Below, piece by piece: positions 7,159 to 15,100 of a DNA stretch of 55,789 bases. Positions within the stretch are counted from its first letter, which is position 1. Each line of letters starts with the position of its first letter. Origin of the DNA: an uncultured Verrucomicrobiota bacterium (lineage in GTDB: Bacteria; Verrucomicrobiota; Kiritimatiellia; RFP12; UBA1067); assembly GCA_947305775.1 (NCBI GenBank), contig CAMZEN010000014.1:1-55789 (forward strand), in the 5' to 3' direction. A program made the position numbers and the translations under genes. The notes under the pieces were generated by a model. That model did no database searches. It saw only the letters and a program-made list of their open reading frames with translations, and had not been told where the DNA came from.

Positions 7159-8077
7159 ACAAGAGTTGATAGAGGCGCTGGCGAAGGTCCACGGGACGCG
7201 TCCGTTTGAGGCGGATGCGGAGGTCGTTCCTTTCGGCGGTACGAACCTGCTCATCTCGACGGATTCCTTCTCGGAGCGAGAGGACTTCCTTGGCGGTTTG
7301 GAGCCGGAGACGATAGGTAGGGTAATGGCGTATGGCGCCATTGCCGATGTGCTCGCATGTGGTGCGAAGCCGGAATTCCTTGTCCAGGCATGGAATGTCG
7401 ACGAGCGGCACGACGCGGCGTTCTACGCCAGCGTTGCGCAAGGCGTACAGCAGGTTGTGTCGCACTACGGTGCGAAGGTCGTTGGCGGAGACATTGGCGT
7501 CGCCAGGGAATGGTGCTGGACGGCAACGGTCTTCGCGTCCTGCGCGTCACCCGTACGACGCGTCGCTTCGCGCCGTATCGACTTTGACCTCTACTCGACG
7601 GGTCCGCTTGGCGCGTCGAATGCGGCGGTCTTCCTCATGCGTCCCATGCCCGAGCCGTCCTTGCGTGCGCCCGTTCCATGCGATGCGCTATTTGCGACAG
7701 ACACGAGCGGTGGCCTTTTTGACGCACTGGAGAACTTTCGCCGCGCGAATCCCGACATGTGGCTTGAGGTCGACGCGTATCGAGCGATTGCGCCTGAAGT
7801 CGTACAAGGTCTGCCCAAAGGTGTGGAGCCTGGTTGGGCGCTTGTCGGTGGTGTCGGCGAATACGAGCTTGTTTTCGCGGTTCCGCATGGCACGCATGTC
7901 GATGGTGCGCTGAAGATCGGTTGTGGCGGATTTGGCTCAGGACGCGAGGGCGAGATCGCCATCGTGAGCTGCGTCAAGATCGGCCATATGGGTTTGCCGC
8001 CGCCAGACTACCGCGCCATTGCCCCTGAAGCCTGGCTCGGCGCGACGGCGGGATATTGGGCTTCAATGGGGCTGTAG
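7151..8077 (+). CDS. ThiL/PurM-fold (AIR synthase-related) protein
   Basis: A 308-residue protein of the AIR-synthase/ThiL superfamily. It has the STDSFSEREDF strand (compare the ThiL TTDxxxExxHF metal/ATP segment), an AYGAIADVLACGAKPEF helix (the family's NxSDLAAMGA region) and VVGGDIGVAREW (the GGDT segment). It ends with GGVGEYELVFAVP, where ThiL has GxEDYELLF. These changes argue against ordinary thiamine-phosphate kinase. No thiamine genes are nearby, and it is locked by overlap into the lipid operon. I infer an ATP-dependent kinase or ligase-like step on the pathway's product. The alternative is a genuine but divergent ThiL carried along. Confidence 0.72.
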   Translation: MNEQELIEALAKVHGTRPFEADAEVVPFGGTNLLISTDSFSEREDFLGGLEPETIGRVMAYGAIADVLACGAKPEFLVQAWNVDERHDAAFYASVAQGVQQVVSHYGAKVVGGDIGVAREWCWTATVFASCASPVRRVASRRIDFDLYSTGPLGASNAAVFLMRPMPEPSLRAPVPCDALFATDTSGGLFDALENFRRANPDMWLEVDAYRAIAPEVVQGLPKGVEPGWALVGGVGEYELVFAVPHGTHVDGALKIGCGGFGSGREGEIAIVSCVKIGHMGLPPPDYRAIAPEAWLGATAGYWASMGL

Positions 8078-8080
8078 GGA

Positions 8081-9220
8081 ATGGAAACGGTTCTTGTCAC
8101 AGGCGCAGGCGGATACATCGGGTCGAATGTGGCCGAGTATTTCGCGCATGCCGGCTACAGCGTTGTCGGAACTGTCCGGCGCAATGTCGCGGAGCGGTTC
8201 TCGCGCCTCGGCGTCAAGACGGTAAGGACCGACTTGACGGATGATGAGTCCATACCGAAACTTTTCGCCGAAGCGCCTGATTATGTCGTGCATGTTGCGG
8301 CGCGAGCGAGCGATGTCGGGCGCGATCAATGGTTCCGCGAGGCGAACTACGAGATGGTGAAGCGGTTGGCTTTGGCGTCGATGGACCACGGCGTGAAGCG
8401 TTTTGTGTATCTTTCTACGGCGGATGTCTATGGGCTTCGCGATTTCCATGGCGAAGGGGAGGATGATCTGGCGTTTGACGAAAACGTGGAGAATCCATAT
8501 CCAAAGTACAAGATACTCTCCGAAAAGTGGCTCGCGGCTAATCTGCCGCGCGAGCGCTTCAGCTGCGTTAGGCCGTGCGTAGTCTATGGACGCGGTGACA
8601 CCTCCATAACGCCGCGCACGGTCGCGTACCTCAAGAACTCTCTGCTGGTCTTCCATTTCGGGAAGTGGCACGGGCTCAACCGTTGGCCTCTTGCTCATGT
8701 GGAAAATGTATGCCGCACTCTTCACGCGGCGATGATCCTACCCGAGGCTGGCGGGAAGGGTGTGACGGTCCTTGACTCTAAGCGCACGACGCTCAGCGAA
8801 TACTACCACGAGATTTCGCGGGAGTTTCTGGACGGCAAACGTCTGCGCGAATGCAATCTGCCGATGTGCGCGATTCGTCCGGTCGCCTGGCTTTGCACGA
8901 TGCTCTCGCGCAACCGCGACAAGCCGCTTTTCGATCCGACGCTTTACGCGCTTGACACTGTCTCGCACAATCTCGACTTCTCCAACAGCCGAATGCTTGC
9001 ATGGCTTTCTGCCGCAGGGTTGGAGGAGTATGATGTGTCTGTTCGGTCTGTTGCGGACAAGGTGATGTTTGGCGCAAAACTGCAGGGACAGTCTCTGCAG
9101 TTTTACGGGGACTGTCCCCGCATGGGTCGAGAGGCTTCTTTCGGGGCGTTTACAAACTCTTACAAAAATCGCCTTCCGGAAATTTCGAAGGGCGAAGTGC
9201 GTCTGACCCCTGTGCCATAA
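8081..9220 (+). CDS. Extended SDR (NAD-dependent epimerase/reductase-like)
   Basis: An extended short-chain dehydrogenase/reductase. The Rossmann motif TGAGGYIG is at 7-14, the catalytic Ser/Thr at YLSTADVYG (110-118), and the Y140-x3-K144 catalytic pair in YPKYK. Bacterial 3-ketosphinganine reductase CerR is also annotated as an epimerase-like extended SDR, so reduction of the synthase's ketone product fits well. It could instead act on a sugar. It starts 3 nt after the previous stop. Residues from about 333 to the stop are encoded by two REP-like palindromes (9080-9123) and following non-coding-looking DNA. The native C-terminus therefore appears replaced or extended by a repeat insertion. 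The fold core is complete. Confidence 0.83.
   Translation: METVLVTGAGGYIGSNVAEYFAHAGYSVVGTVRRNVAERFSRLGVKTVRTDLTDDESIPKLFAEAPDYVVHVAARASDVGRDQWFREANYEMVKRLALASMDHGVKRFVYLSTADVYGLRDFHGEGEDDLAFDENVENPYPKYKILSEKWLAANLPRERFSCVRPCVVYGRGDTSITPRTVAYLKNSLLVFHFGKWHGLNRWPLAHVENVCRTLHAAMILPEAGGKGVTVLDSKRTTLSEYYHEISREFLDGKRLRECNLPMCAIRPVAWLCTMLSRNRDKPLFDPTLYALDTVSHNLDFSNSRMLAWLSAAGLEEYDVSVRSVADKVMFGAKLQGQSLQFYGDCPRMGREASFGAFTNSYKNRLPEISKGEVRLTPVP
9080..9123 (+). repeat. Two adjacent REP-like palindromes inside the SDR 3' end
   Basis: CTGCAGGGACAGTCTCTGCAG (9080-9100) is a diverged copy. CGGGGACTGTCCCCG followed by CATG (9106-9123) is a full copy of the repeat that recurs around the RAYT gene. Both are read in frame as the last part of the SDR protein. 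Confidence 0.8.
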
Positions 9221-9267
9221 GGGCGAAATGCGTTTTTGTGCTCCGAAAACCGAAAATCGATTGTTAC

Positions 9268-9305
9268 GAAATCGTAACATTCGCGTAACATTCGCGTAAC
9301 ATTCG
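9268..9305. repeat. 11-bp tandem repeat upstream of the RAYT gene
   Basis: About three and a half units of ATTCGCGTAAC. The first unit is altered (AAATCGTAAC), and the last is partial. It lies between the SDR stop and the REP at 9340. Function unknown; it may hold a promoter or binding sites for the transposase gene. Confidence 0.6.
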
Positions 9306-9339
9306 AAACGGAAATATTTGCGATAATGGTTGCGTGGCT

Positions 9340-9356
9340 GCGGGGACTGTCCCCGC
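9340..9356 (+). repeat. REP palindrome just upstream of the RAYT gene
   Basis: GCGGGGACTGTCCCCGC, a perfect 8-bp stem around a central T, 27 nt before the transposase ATG. Confidence 0.85.
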
Positions 9357-9383
9357 GCCGTGAAAACGAAAGGAGCAACCAAG

Positions 9384-10259
9384 ATGGCAAGGACAGGAAG
9401 GATCAAGTTCAAGGACCGCGACGCGTTCCACCATGTTACGTCCCGGATAGCGGGAAGGCGCATGCTTCTCGCGGACCCCGATGTGAAGCGCGAGATGCTG
9501 GACGTTCTGGAGAAGGCGGCGGAGTTCAGCGGCGTCAGGATCGGCGCATTCGCTATAATGGACAACCATTTCCATATCGTCCTCCAGGTTCCAGCCCATG
9601 CGGGGGCAGTCCCCGAAGACGAGGTGCTGAGGCGCTACAAGGCACTTATGGGCGAGAAGGCGTCGCTCAGGCTGGAAGGGCACTTGAGATGTCTCCGATC
9701 GAAGGGCGACACGCTCGCCGCCGAGTGCGAGATCGGACGACTGCGTGCGAGGATGAACGACCTCAGCCAGTTCGTGAAGACATTCAAGGAGGAGTTCGGG
9801 CGGCGCTTCCGGAAACTCCATCCTTACGAGGGGACGATATGGGAAGGACGCTTCAAGAGCACGCTTGTCGGCGAGGCGGAGTATCTTCGCCGTTGCGCGG
9901 CATACGTGGAGCTCAACCCCGTAAGGGCGGGACTCTCCGAAAGCGCGGAGGGCTACGCCTGGAACACGACCGGCGCGGCGAGGGGCGGGAACGCATTCGC
10001 GAAGCGCTGCCGCGAGTGGCTGCTCTCGGTTCTCGGCCACGCATGCGGGGACAGTCCCTCCGAGGAGGGGGCGCTTGCGAAGCGGATAGCGCAGATCTCG
10101 TGCGGGAAGGTGTTCGGAAGCGCGGGATTCGTGTCGGAGATGCTGGGGGTGTTCATGGAGAAGGTGCGCTCGCGGAGCGCGAGGGCGAGGAAGGTTGGCG
10201 GGCTCGGCTACGCATCGCACGGGTGGCTGCTCGCGGCGAAGCTGGAGAAGGCGGCATGA
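9384..10259 (+). CDS. REP-associated tyrosine transposase (RAYT, Y1/HUH type)
   Basis: A 291-residue single-domain HUH endonuclease of the IS200/IS605-related RAYT class, which nicks single-stranded palindromic REP sequences through a 5'-phosphotyrosine. The metal-binding HUH pair is H62/H64 in MDNHFHIVL. The catalytic tyrosine is most likely Y174 in AAYVELNPVRAGL, the hallmark of the family; YEGTIWEGRFKS precedes it. ATG 9384 is chosen because AAAGGAG sits 9 nt upstream and the protein then starts at the usual RxxRxxxxFHHVTSR region. It is flanked by REP copies, as is typical for RAYT genes, which occur as single domesticated copies. Unusually, two REP-like sequences lie inside the coding region (9597-9615, 10042-10058). 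Confidence 0.92.
   Translation: MARTGRIKFKDRDAFHHVTSRIAGRRMLLADPDVKREMLDVLEKAAEFSGVRIGAFAIMDNHFHIVLQVPAHAGAVPEDEVLRRYKALMGEKASLRLEGHLRCLRSKGDTLAAECEIGRLRARMNDLSQFVKTFKEEFGRRFRKLHPYEGTIWEGRFKSTLVGEAEYLRRCAAYVELNPVRAGLSESAEGYAWNTTGAARGGNAFAKRCREWLLSVLGHACGDSPSEEGALAKRIAQISCGKVFGSAGFVSEMLGVFMEKVRSRSARARKVGGLGYASHGWLLAAKLEKAA
9597..9615 (-). repeat. REP-like sequence inside the RAYT coding region
   Basis: CATGCGGGGGCAGTCCCCG is the inverted form of the GGGGACTGTCCCCGCATG repeat with one change. It encodes residues about 71-77 of the transposase (AHAGAVP). Confidence 0.7.
10042..10058 (-). repeat. Second REP-like sequence inside the RAYT coding region
   Basis: CATGCGGGGACAGTCCC, inverted orientation, matching the flank-plus-palindrome of the external copies. 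It lies in the variable C-terminal third of the protein. Confidence 0.65.
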
Positions 10260-10269
10260 GAGAGCTTGG

Positions 10270-10629
10270 ATGCGGGAACCAACACGGGGGACTGTCCCCG
10301 CACATTTACCACATTTACTGGAGTGCAAGACGGCAATCGACTCGCTAGACGAGAAGGTCTCAAAGCTTCGTCGTTCAGGCAAGAGTCAGAGCAGGTATAC
10401 CGAGGAGGCGAAGGCGCTTTGCTGGCATTATTGGACGACGGCGAACAACCGCGAAGAGGTTTGGCGGAGCGTCAACACGCGAATAACATACAAGGCGGTT
10501 TTCGAGCACGGCAGAAAGCATCTCGCCTGCGTCGGCGTAACGAGCGAAAAGGAGTTCAAGAAGATCATTCACGCCGAGACCATGCGTCACAACCGCGAAT
10601 TGGAGAGCCGCGCCGGCAAGGTCCGTTAG
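10270..10629 (+). CDS. Unknown protein whose 5' end is formed by a REP
   Basis: The frame from ATG 10270 reads straight through the REP at 10286-10302 and then into about 100 residues that look like authentic protein (from TAIDSLDEKVSKLRRSG to the C-terminus, with ALCWHYWTTANNREEVW in the middle). The latter part resembles a helical, possibly DNA-binding protein, but I do not recognise the family. The first 20 or so residues have repeat-derived, Pro/His-rich composition. The natural N-terminus was therefore probably replaced when the REP landed here. It lies 10 nt after the RAYT stop. It could be a pseudogene or an expressed fusion. Confidence 0.45.
   Translation: MREPTRGTVPAHLPHLLECKTAIDSLDEKVSKLRRSGKSQSRYTEEAKALCWHYWTTANNREEVWRSVNTRITYKAVFEHGRKHLACVGVTSEKEFKKIIHAETMRHNRELESRAGKVR
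10286..10302 (+). repeat. REP palindrome downstream of the RAYT gene
   Basis: GGGGGACTGTCCCCGCA: central palindrome GGGGACTGTCCCC, 27 nt after the RAYT stop, at the 5' boundary of the next gene's authentic-looking sequence. Confidence 0.8.
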
Positions 10630-10677
10630 ATGCAGAGACATGCAAACCATAGACCCGTAGGCGTCTTCTAAATTTCA

Positions 10678-10694
10678 GGGCCTGTCCCCGCATG
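10678..10694 (+). repeat. Half/degenerate REP at a gene-fragment junction
   Basis: GGGCCTGTCCCCGCATG keeps the right half and the CATG flank of the repeat, while the left half is lost. DUF2442-like coding sequence starts directly after it. Confidence 0.65.
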
Positions 10695-10695
10695 G

Positions 10696-10899
10696 ATTCT
10701 CGTCCATTTTGACGAGGGGCGGGATGTGGTATATGATGTCGCCGAAGATATAGGTGCAATAAAGGCGTTTGAAGATTTGCGCACTTTGCCTGGATTGTTT
10801 GAGAATGCGCGGCTTGACTCAAGCCGTACATGCATTGTTTGGAACGATAGAATAGATTTGCCGAGTGACACCATATATGAATATGGTGCCCAGGTGTAG
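10696..10899 (+). pseudogene. DUF2442-like gene lacking its 5' end
   Basis: From 10696 one frame reads ILVHFDEGRDVVYDV and continues to a TAG at 10897-10899. It ends with the characteristic DUF2442 C-terminus (TCIVWNDRIDLPSDTIYEYG). DUF2442 proteins are small (about 80 residues) and often sit beside a DUF4160 partner in toxin-antitoxin-like pairs. Here the expected first strand and start codon are missing: in frame, a TAA precedes the degenerate REP and no ATG, GTG or TTG lies between. The gene was probably truncated at the REP junction, and the DUF4160 partner is absent. About 67 codons remain. Confidence 0.6.
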
Positions 10900-10931
10900 T
10901 AGATACAGGATTTTAACCCCGATTCCTCTCT

Positions 10932-10960
10932 CGCCGCGCTTGATATGAGCGCGGCGATTT
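10932..10960 (+). terminator. Likely terminator
   Basis: CGCCGCGC / GCGCGGCG 8-bp stem with a 9-nt loop followed by ATTT. The T-tract is short, so strength is uncertain. It follows the DUF2442 remnant. Confidence 0.5.
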
Positions 10961-11349
10961 GACGTGGAAGGGGGAAATGTGATATTATGCTGCCATCTTG
11001 CGAGGCGGTTACTATGCCGCTGAAGCAGGTTTATAGTCATAGTCTAGGAATGGGCAAGTAGCCAATCGGCGAACGTTCGCCTGGATGTTCAATTTGCATC
11101 GCTGCAAAGCAGTCGTCTGGTGAAACCGTGAGAAGTTTTAAGATCGACGATACTTGGCAGGGAAAGTGCATAATGCGCTTCCTCTCTTAGTATTTCGATC
11201 AAGGCAATCTCACGGCCTCACCAGAGATACGAAAGGGAGGATTTCTTTTTCGTTCAGATTGTCTAGTGGCGTAACAACACTAGGTGCGCTACGATTCGTT
11301 GTTGCCTTGCATGGTGCGCCTAAACAAGAAAGGTGACGAAGAAAGGAAC
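10961..11349. other. Gene-free leader region upstream of the AT-rich gene
   Basis: No credible coding frame. It holds an extended -10 (10980-10988), a perfect inverted repeat GGCGAACGTTCGCC (about 11068-11081) and two further short hairpins (GATG...CATC and CTGCAAAGCAG near 11090-11111). The roughly 350-nt gap between promoter and gene would allow a structured 5' UTR or a small RNA. I could not match it to a known RNA family. Confidence 0.35.
10980..10988 (+). promoter_or_regulatory. Possible extended -10 promoter
   Basis: TGATATTAT, close to the genome's TGGTATAAT pattern, on the + strand ahead of the 10961-11349 leader region. Confidence 0.35.
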
Positions 11350-12141
11350 ATGGCGATGACGAATGGCGTGATGGAATTATCGCAGGGGGCAAAGGAAGCC
11401 TGCGTTAAAGTATTGACGGATGCTGACTTTAACATGTCATTTAATCTTCTTGCGAATTGGTTTGAAAAGGAAGGGGGATGGATATTTAAGGGAGAAAACT
11501 TAGAGTCTCTCAACGTAAAGGATGATGGTGAGAATTTGCAGAGCGAAGATAATGGTGATAGGATTTTAAAGTTGGCAAAGGTGTTTACTAGTTCAATAGA
11601 TGAGGCACTGAAGGAGGCATATTGCACAGATAGTTGTCGTTCACTAATTGCTTGCGATAACGGTAAAGTAAAAGATGCAGAGAAAAATCAGAGAATTATA
11701 TGGGCAGTTAAGTGTCCAGATTTGATTAATAATGTTAAGGAACAATTTAAGGCAAAAGCAACTGACAATGATCTTGCATTCTGTAAGGAACAGAAAGAAA
11801 AAAGCATAGTGCAGGGAAATCGACATAATGTATTGTTACCGAGGGGTGTTGTGCCTGTTCCATTGTATGATAGTGAGGACAATGAAATTTCATTGCGAAG
11901 ATGGATTTTGGTTCCATATACGCCGTATTCATTTTTGGAAAATTTGGCAGCAGCATTGAATATAAACAAATTTAAGTTGGGGAACTGTCTGGAAGAAAAT
12001 ACATTGTCATATCGAGAGTCTTTGCAGACACATGCCTTCATAAATCATGCGGCTCAGTCGTCTTATGTTGTTGTTAAAATTGTTTTTGTTAAAGAAATGA
12101 GACAAGCGGTGTTTGAGTATTTAAACAGAGGACAATCTTAA
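11350..12141 (+). CDS. AT-rich gene of unknown function
   Basis: A 263-residue protein starting MAMTNGVMELSQGAKEA after a GAAAGGA ribosome site. I recognise no domain. It is mixed charged and hydrophobic without a signal peptide or clear membrane segment. A central region is Lys/Asp-rich, and there is a strand-rich stretch around SLRRWILVPYTPYSFLENL. Base composition is visibly AT-richer than nearly everything else in the window, and codons favour A/T third positions, pointing to recent transfer. The giant surface-protein gene starts 16 nt downstream, so the two may be co-transcribed. Confidence 0.7.
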   Translation: MAMTNGVMELSQGAKEACVKVLTDADFNMSFNLLANWFEKEGGWIFKGENLESLNVKDDGENLQSEDNGDRILKLAKVFTSSIDEALKEAYCTDSCRSLIACDNGKVKDAEKNQRIIWAVKCPDLINNVKEQFKAKATDNDLAFCKEQKEKSIVQGNRHNVLLPRGVVPVPLYDSEDNEISLRRWILVPYTPYSFLENLAAALNINKFKLGNCLEENTLSYRESLQTHAFINHAAQSSYVVVKIVFVKEMRQAVFEYLNRGQS

Positions 12142-12157
12142 GGGAAGCGAGGGTGTT

Positions 12158-15100
12158 ATGCAAGAAAGAGCTATCTCGTTGTTGGCAACGATAATATTGT
12201 CAGTATCTGGTTTTGCTACGCCTGAGATACGGAATGTTATGGCGAGGCAGAGGTTCCCGTGGAATGGGAAGGTCGATATAACGTACGAGGTAGTGGGCGA
12301 TGTTGTGGCTGGGGCGCCGACGGACGGCGTGCCATTGCTATTGTTAACTGCAAAGAATCGGGTGACGGGGGTGAACTATGAGGCGTTTGAAACAGCACTT
12401 TATGGTGATATTGGAACAGGAGAAGGATTGCACCATGTGGTGTGGGATCTGGATGCACAGGGTGCTGAGTTCAAATCCGATGACGTAGTGTTTACTGTGT
12501 CATATGGTATTGCTAGGTATTGTGTGATTGACCTTTCTGCTGGTGCGAGTGCGTCAAGTTATCCTGTCACATATATGTCTGCGGTACCTAAAGGAGGATT
12601 CAATACCGACGAGTACAAGACGACGAAACTGGTGTTAAGGCTGATTGATCCGGGTTCATTCAAGATGGGAGGCTTGTATGATGTTACACTAAATCAGCCG
12701 TTCTACTGCGGAATATTTGAAGTGACACAAAAACAGTATTCGCTCGTCATGGGGAGTAACCCATCGAGTTTCTCTGGTGATAAATTGCCAGTGGAGAAAG
12801 TAAGCTATAACTTGATACGTGGAAGTTCAGATGGTAGGATGTGGCCTTCGTCTTCAGCCGTTGATTCTTCATCTTTCATGGGTACGCTTAGTGCACGAAC
12901 GGGTCTTGATTTCGATTTGCCGACGGAGGCGCAGTGGGAATATGCGTGTCGTGCAGGAACGACGACTACTTACAGCTATGGTAGCTCAGCGGATGGAGAT
13001 TATATGTGGTATAGTTCTAACTCTAGCACACGGACACATGATGTTGGCACAAAGGAGCCAAATCCTTGGGGCTTATATGATATGCATGGTAACGTATGGG
13101 AGTGGTGCTTGGATTGGTACAACAGCAGTTTGATCAGTGGTGTGGAAAATCCCAAAGGGTTTTCGTATGGAACGAATCGAGTGAGGCGTGGTGGAAGTTG
13201 GGGCAACAGCGAGTACGATTGTACCTCATCAAATCGAGAGGGCTATAGTCAACCTAATACAGTTCACAACCGCATAGGCTTCCGCCTTGTTAGAACGCTA
13301 CCAAATACAGGAGATAACTTGGTAACAGAATCAGAGCTTGGACTGGAGTGTGCCGATGTTTTATGTGTTGGTGATAGCGTATCAGTAGCGATTGATTTAA
13401 ATGATAAACCTGTATATGATTCACCTGTTGTAAGGTGGGATGCCTCATGGATTGGTAGTGATTGTGGTGCGATGGTTATTATTACAGATAATGGCATGGA
13501 GGTGAAGCGAACCACAGGCTCTGGTGAGTTAATTCTTCACGGCATCGGACGGCACGAACTTAGGTACACAACCTATATTGATGGGGTTGCACAGGATGAG
13601 GTGTATGAGGCTGTTTTGTATAATGGTTGGAAATATGTAATAAATGATGATGGACTTATCATCACTGAGACTACACGAAAGTTGGGTTTGTTAACTATTC
13701 CATCCAAAATAGATGGTTGTTGTGTGAAAGCTATAGGTGAAAATGTCTTTTCAAACTGTAGTGGGGTTACGAGCGTGACGATACCCGACTGCATAACGAG
13801 TGTCGGCAACGGTGCTTTTAGATGGTGCCGTAGCCTGGTTAGCATAGATACGGCTAACGAATTGATGTCTATAGGGGATTATGCATTTGATGGATGTGAT
13901 AGTTTGCCGAGTCGTGAAGACGGATACAAAATTGTTGGCGGATGGTTAGTTGGTTATTCTAATGATGCGGCGGGGACTATTCTGGATGTGGATGAGTTGC
14001 GTGGCATTGTCGGCGGTGCATTGGAAGGATGCACGGCGTTAAGGACGCTGGAGTTCAGCGACAAGGCGGTGATTGGTTCCATTGGCACAGCGGCGCTGAA
14101 TGGATGTACGGAATTGCAGTCGCTCGTCTTGCCGCCGAGCTTGAAGTCTATTGGCGACGAGGCGTTTATGGGGTGCTCATACCTTGGGGACGTGATTGTG
14201 CCGGGGAGCGTGAAGAGCGTCGGTGCTAGGGCGTTCAAGAACTGCACTGGCTTCACTAGCGCACAGATTGAGTATGGCGTCGAGGCTCTTGGCGAAGAGG
14301 CATTCTGTGGCGATTGGCAGATAAGTGAGGTTGACATTCCTTCCACGGTAACAAATATAGGCAAGAATGCATTCGGTGGCGACAGTTCAATAATCAGGGT
14401 CGGACTGTGCGGCGACATTAGAACTGTTGCTGATATATTTTCAAACTACAAGCTCATCCGCGAGGCGACGGTAAAGGAGGGGACGGGCGCAATTGTCGAT
14501 GGATTGTTTGCGAACTGTACCCAGCTTGCGGATGTTCGTTTCTTCGGAAACTGCCCCGCGCTTGTGAACGACGGGGCAAACCTCTATAAGGGTGCCAAGA
14601 GCAGTCTGAAGACATATGTATCGCAGGATTCCACAGGTTGGGATGGAACGCCAGGGTCTCATCAGCTTCCACAGGCATGGCCGTTGACCGGCAGTTATCG
14701 CAAGTCGATTGCGTATTGGGACGTGCCGACCTATCTTGTGGAGTTCGACTCCAATGGCGGAACGCTTGGTGTGCAGAGCACATACCAATATTCCGAGCGA
14801 AAGTTTTCGCTTCCTCCTGAGCCTGTACAGACGGGGTATTCGTTTGCGGGGTGGTGGACGAAGCCGAGCGGCGGTCTTCAGGTGACTGCCGATACGGTGT
14901 TCATTGAGGGCGTGTATAGACGGCTATACGCGCACTGGGTGAAAGGGCATTGGGTGTTTCTCAATCCTGCTGGCGGCACTGTGACAAACGACTTCGTAAC
15001 TTACGTCGAGCAGACTGTTTACGGAGTGCTTCCAGCAGCTGTGAGGACAGGGTATGCTTTTGGAGGGTGGCAATACAATGGACAGACGGTCTTGCCGACG

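Noticed and set aside
10985..11120. Possible tRNA-like folding with GTTCAATTT loop
   Set aside because: The loop is 9 nt, no acceptor or anticodon stems can be drawn and no CCA-side pairing is visible.
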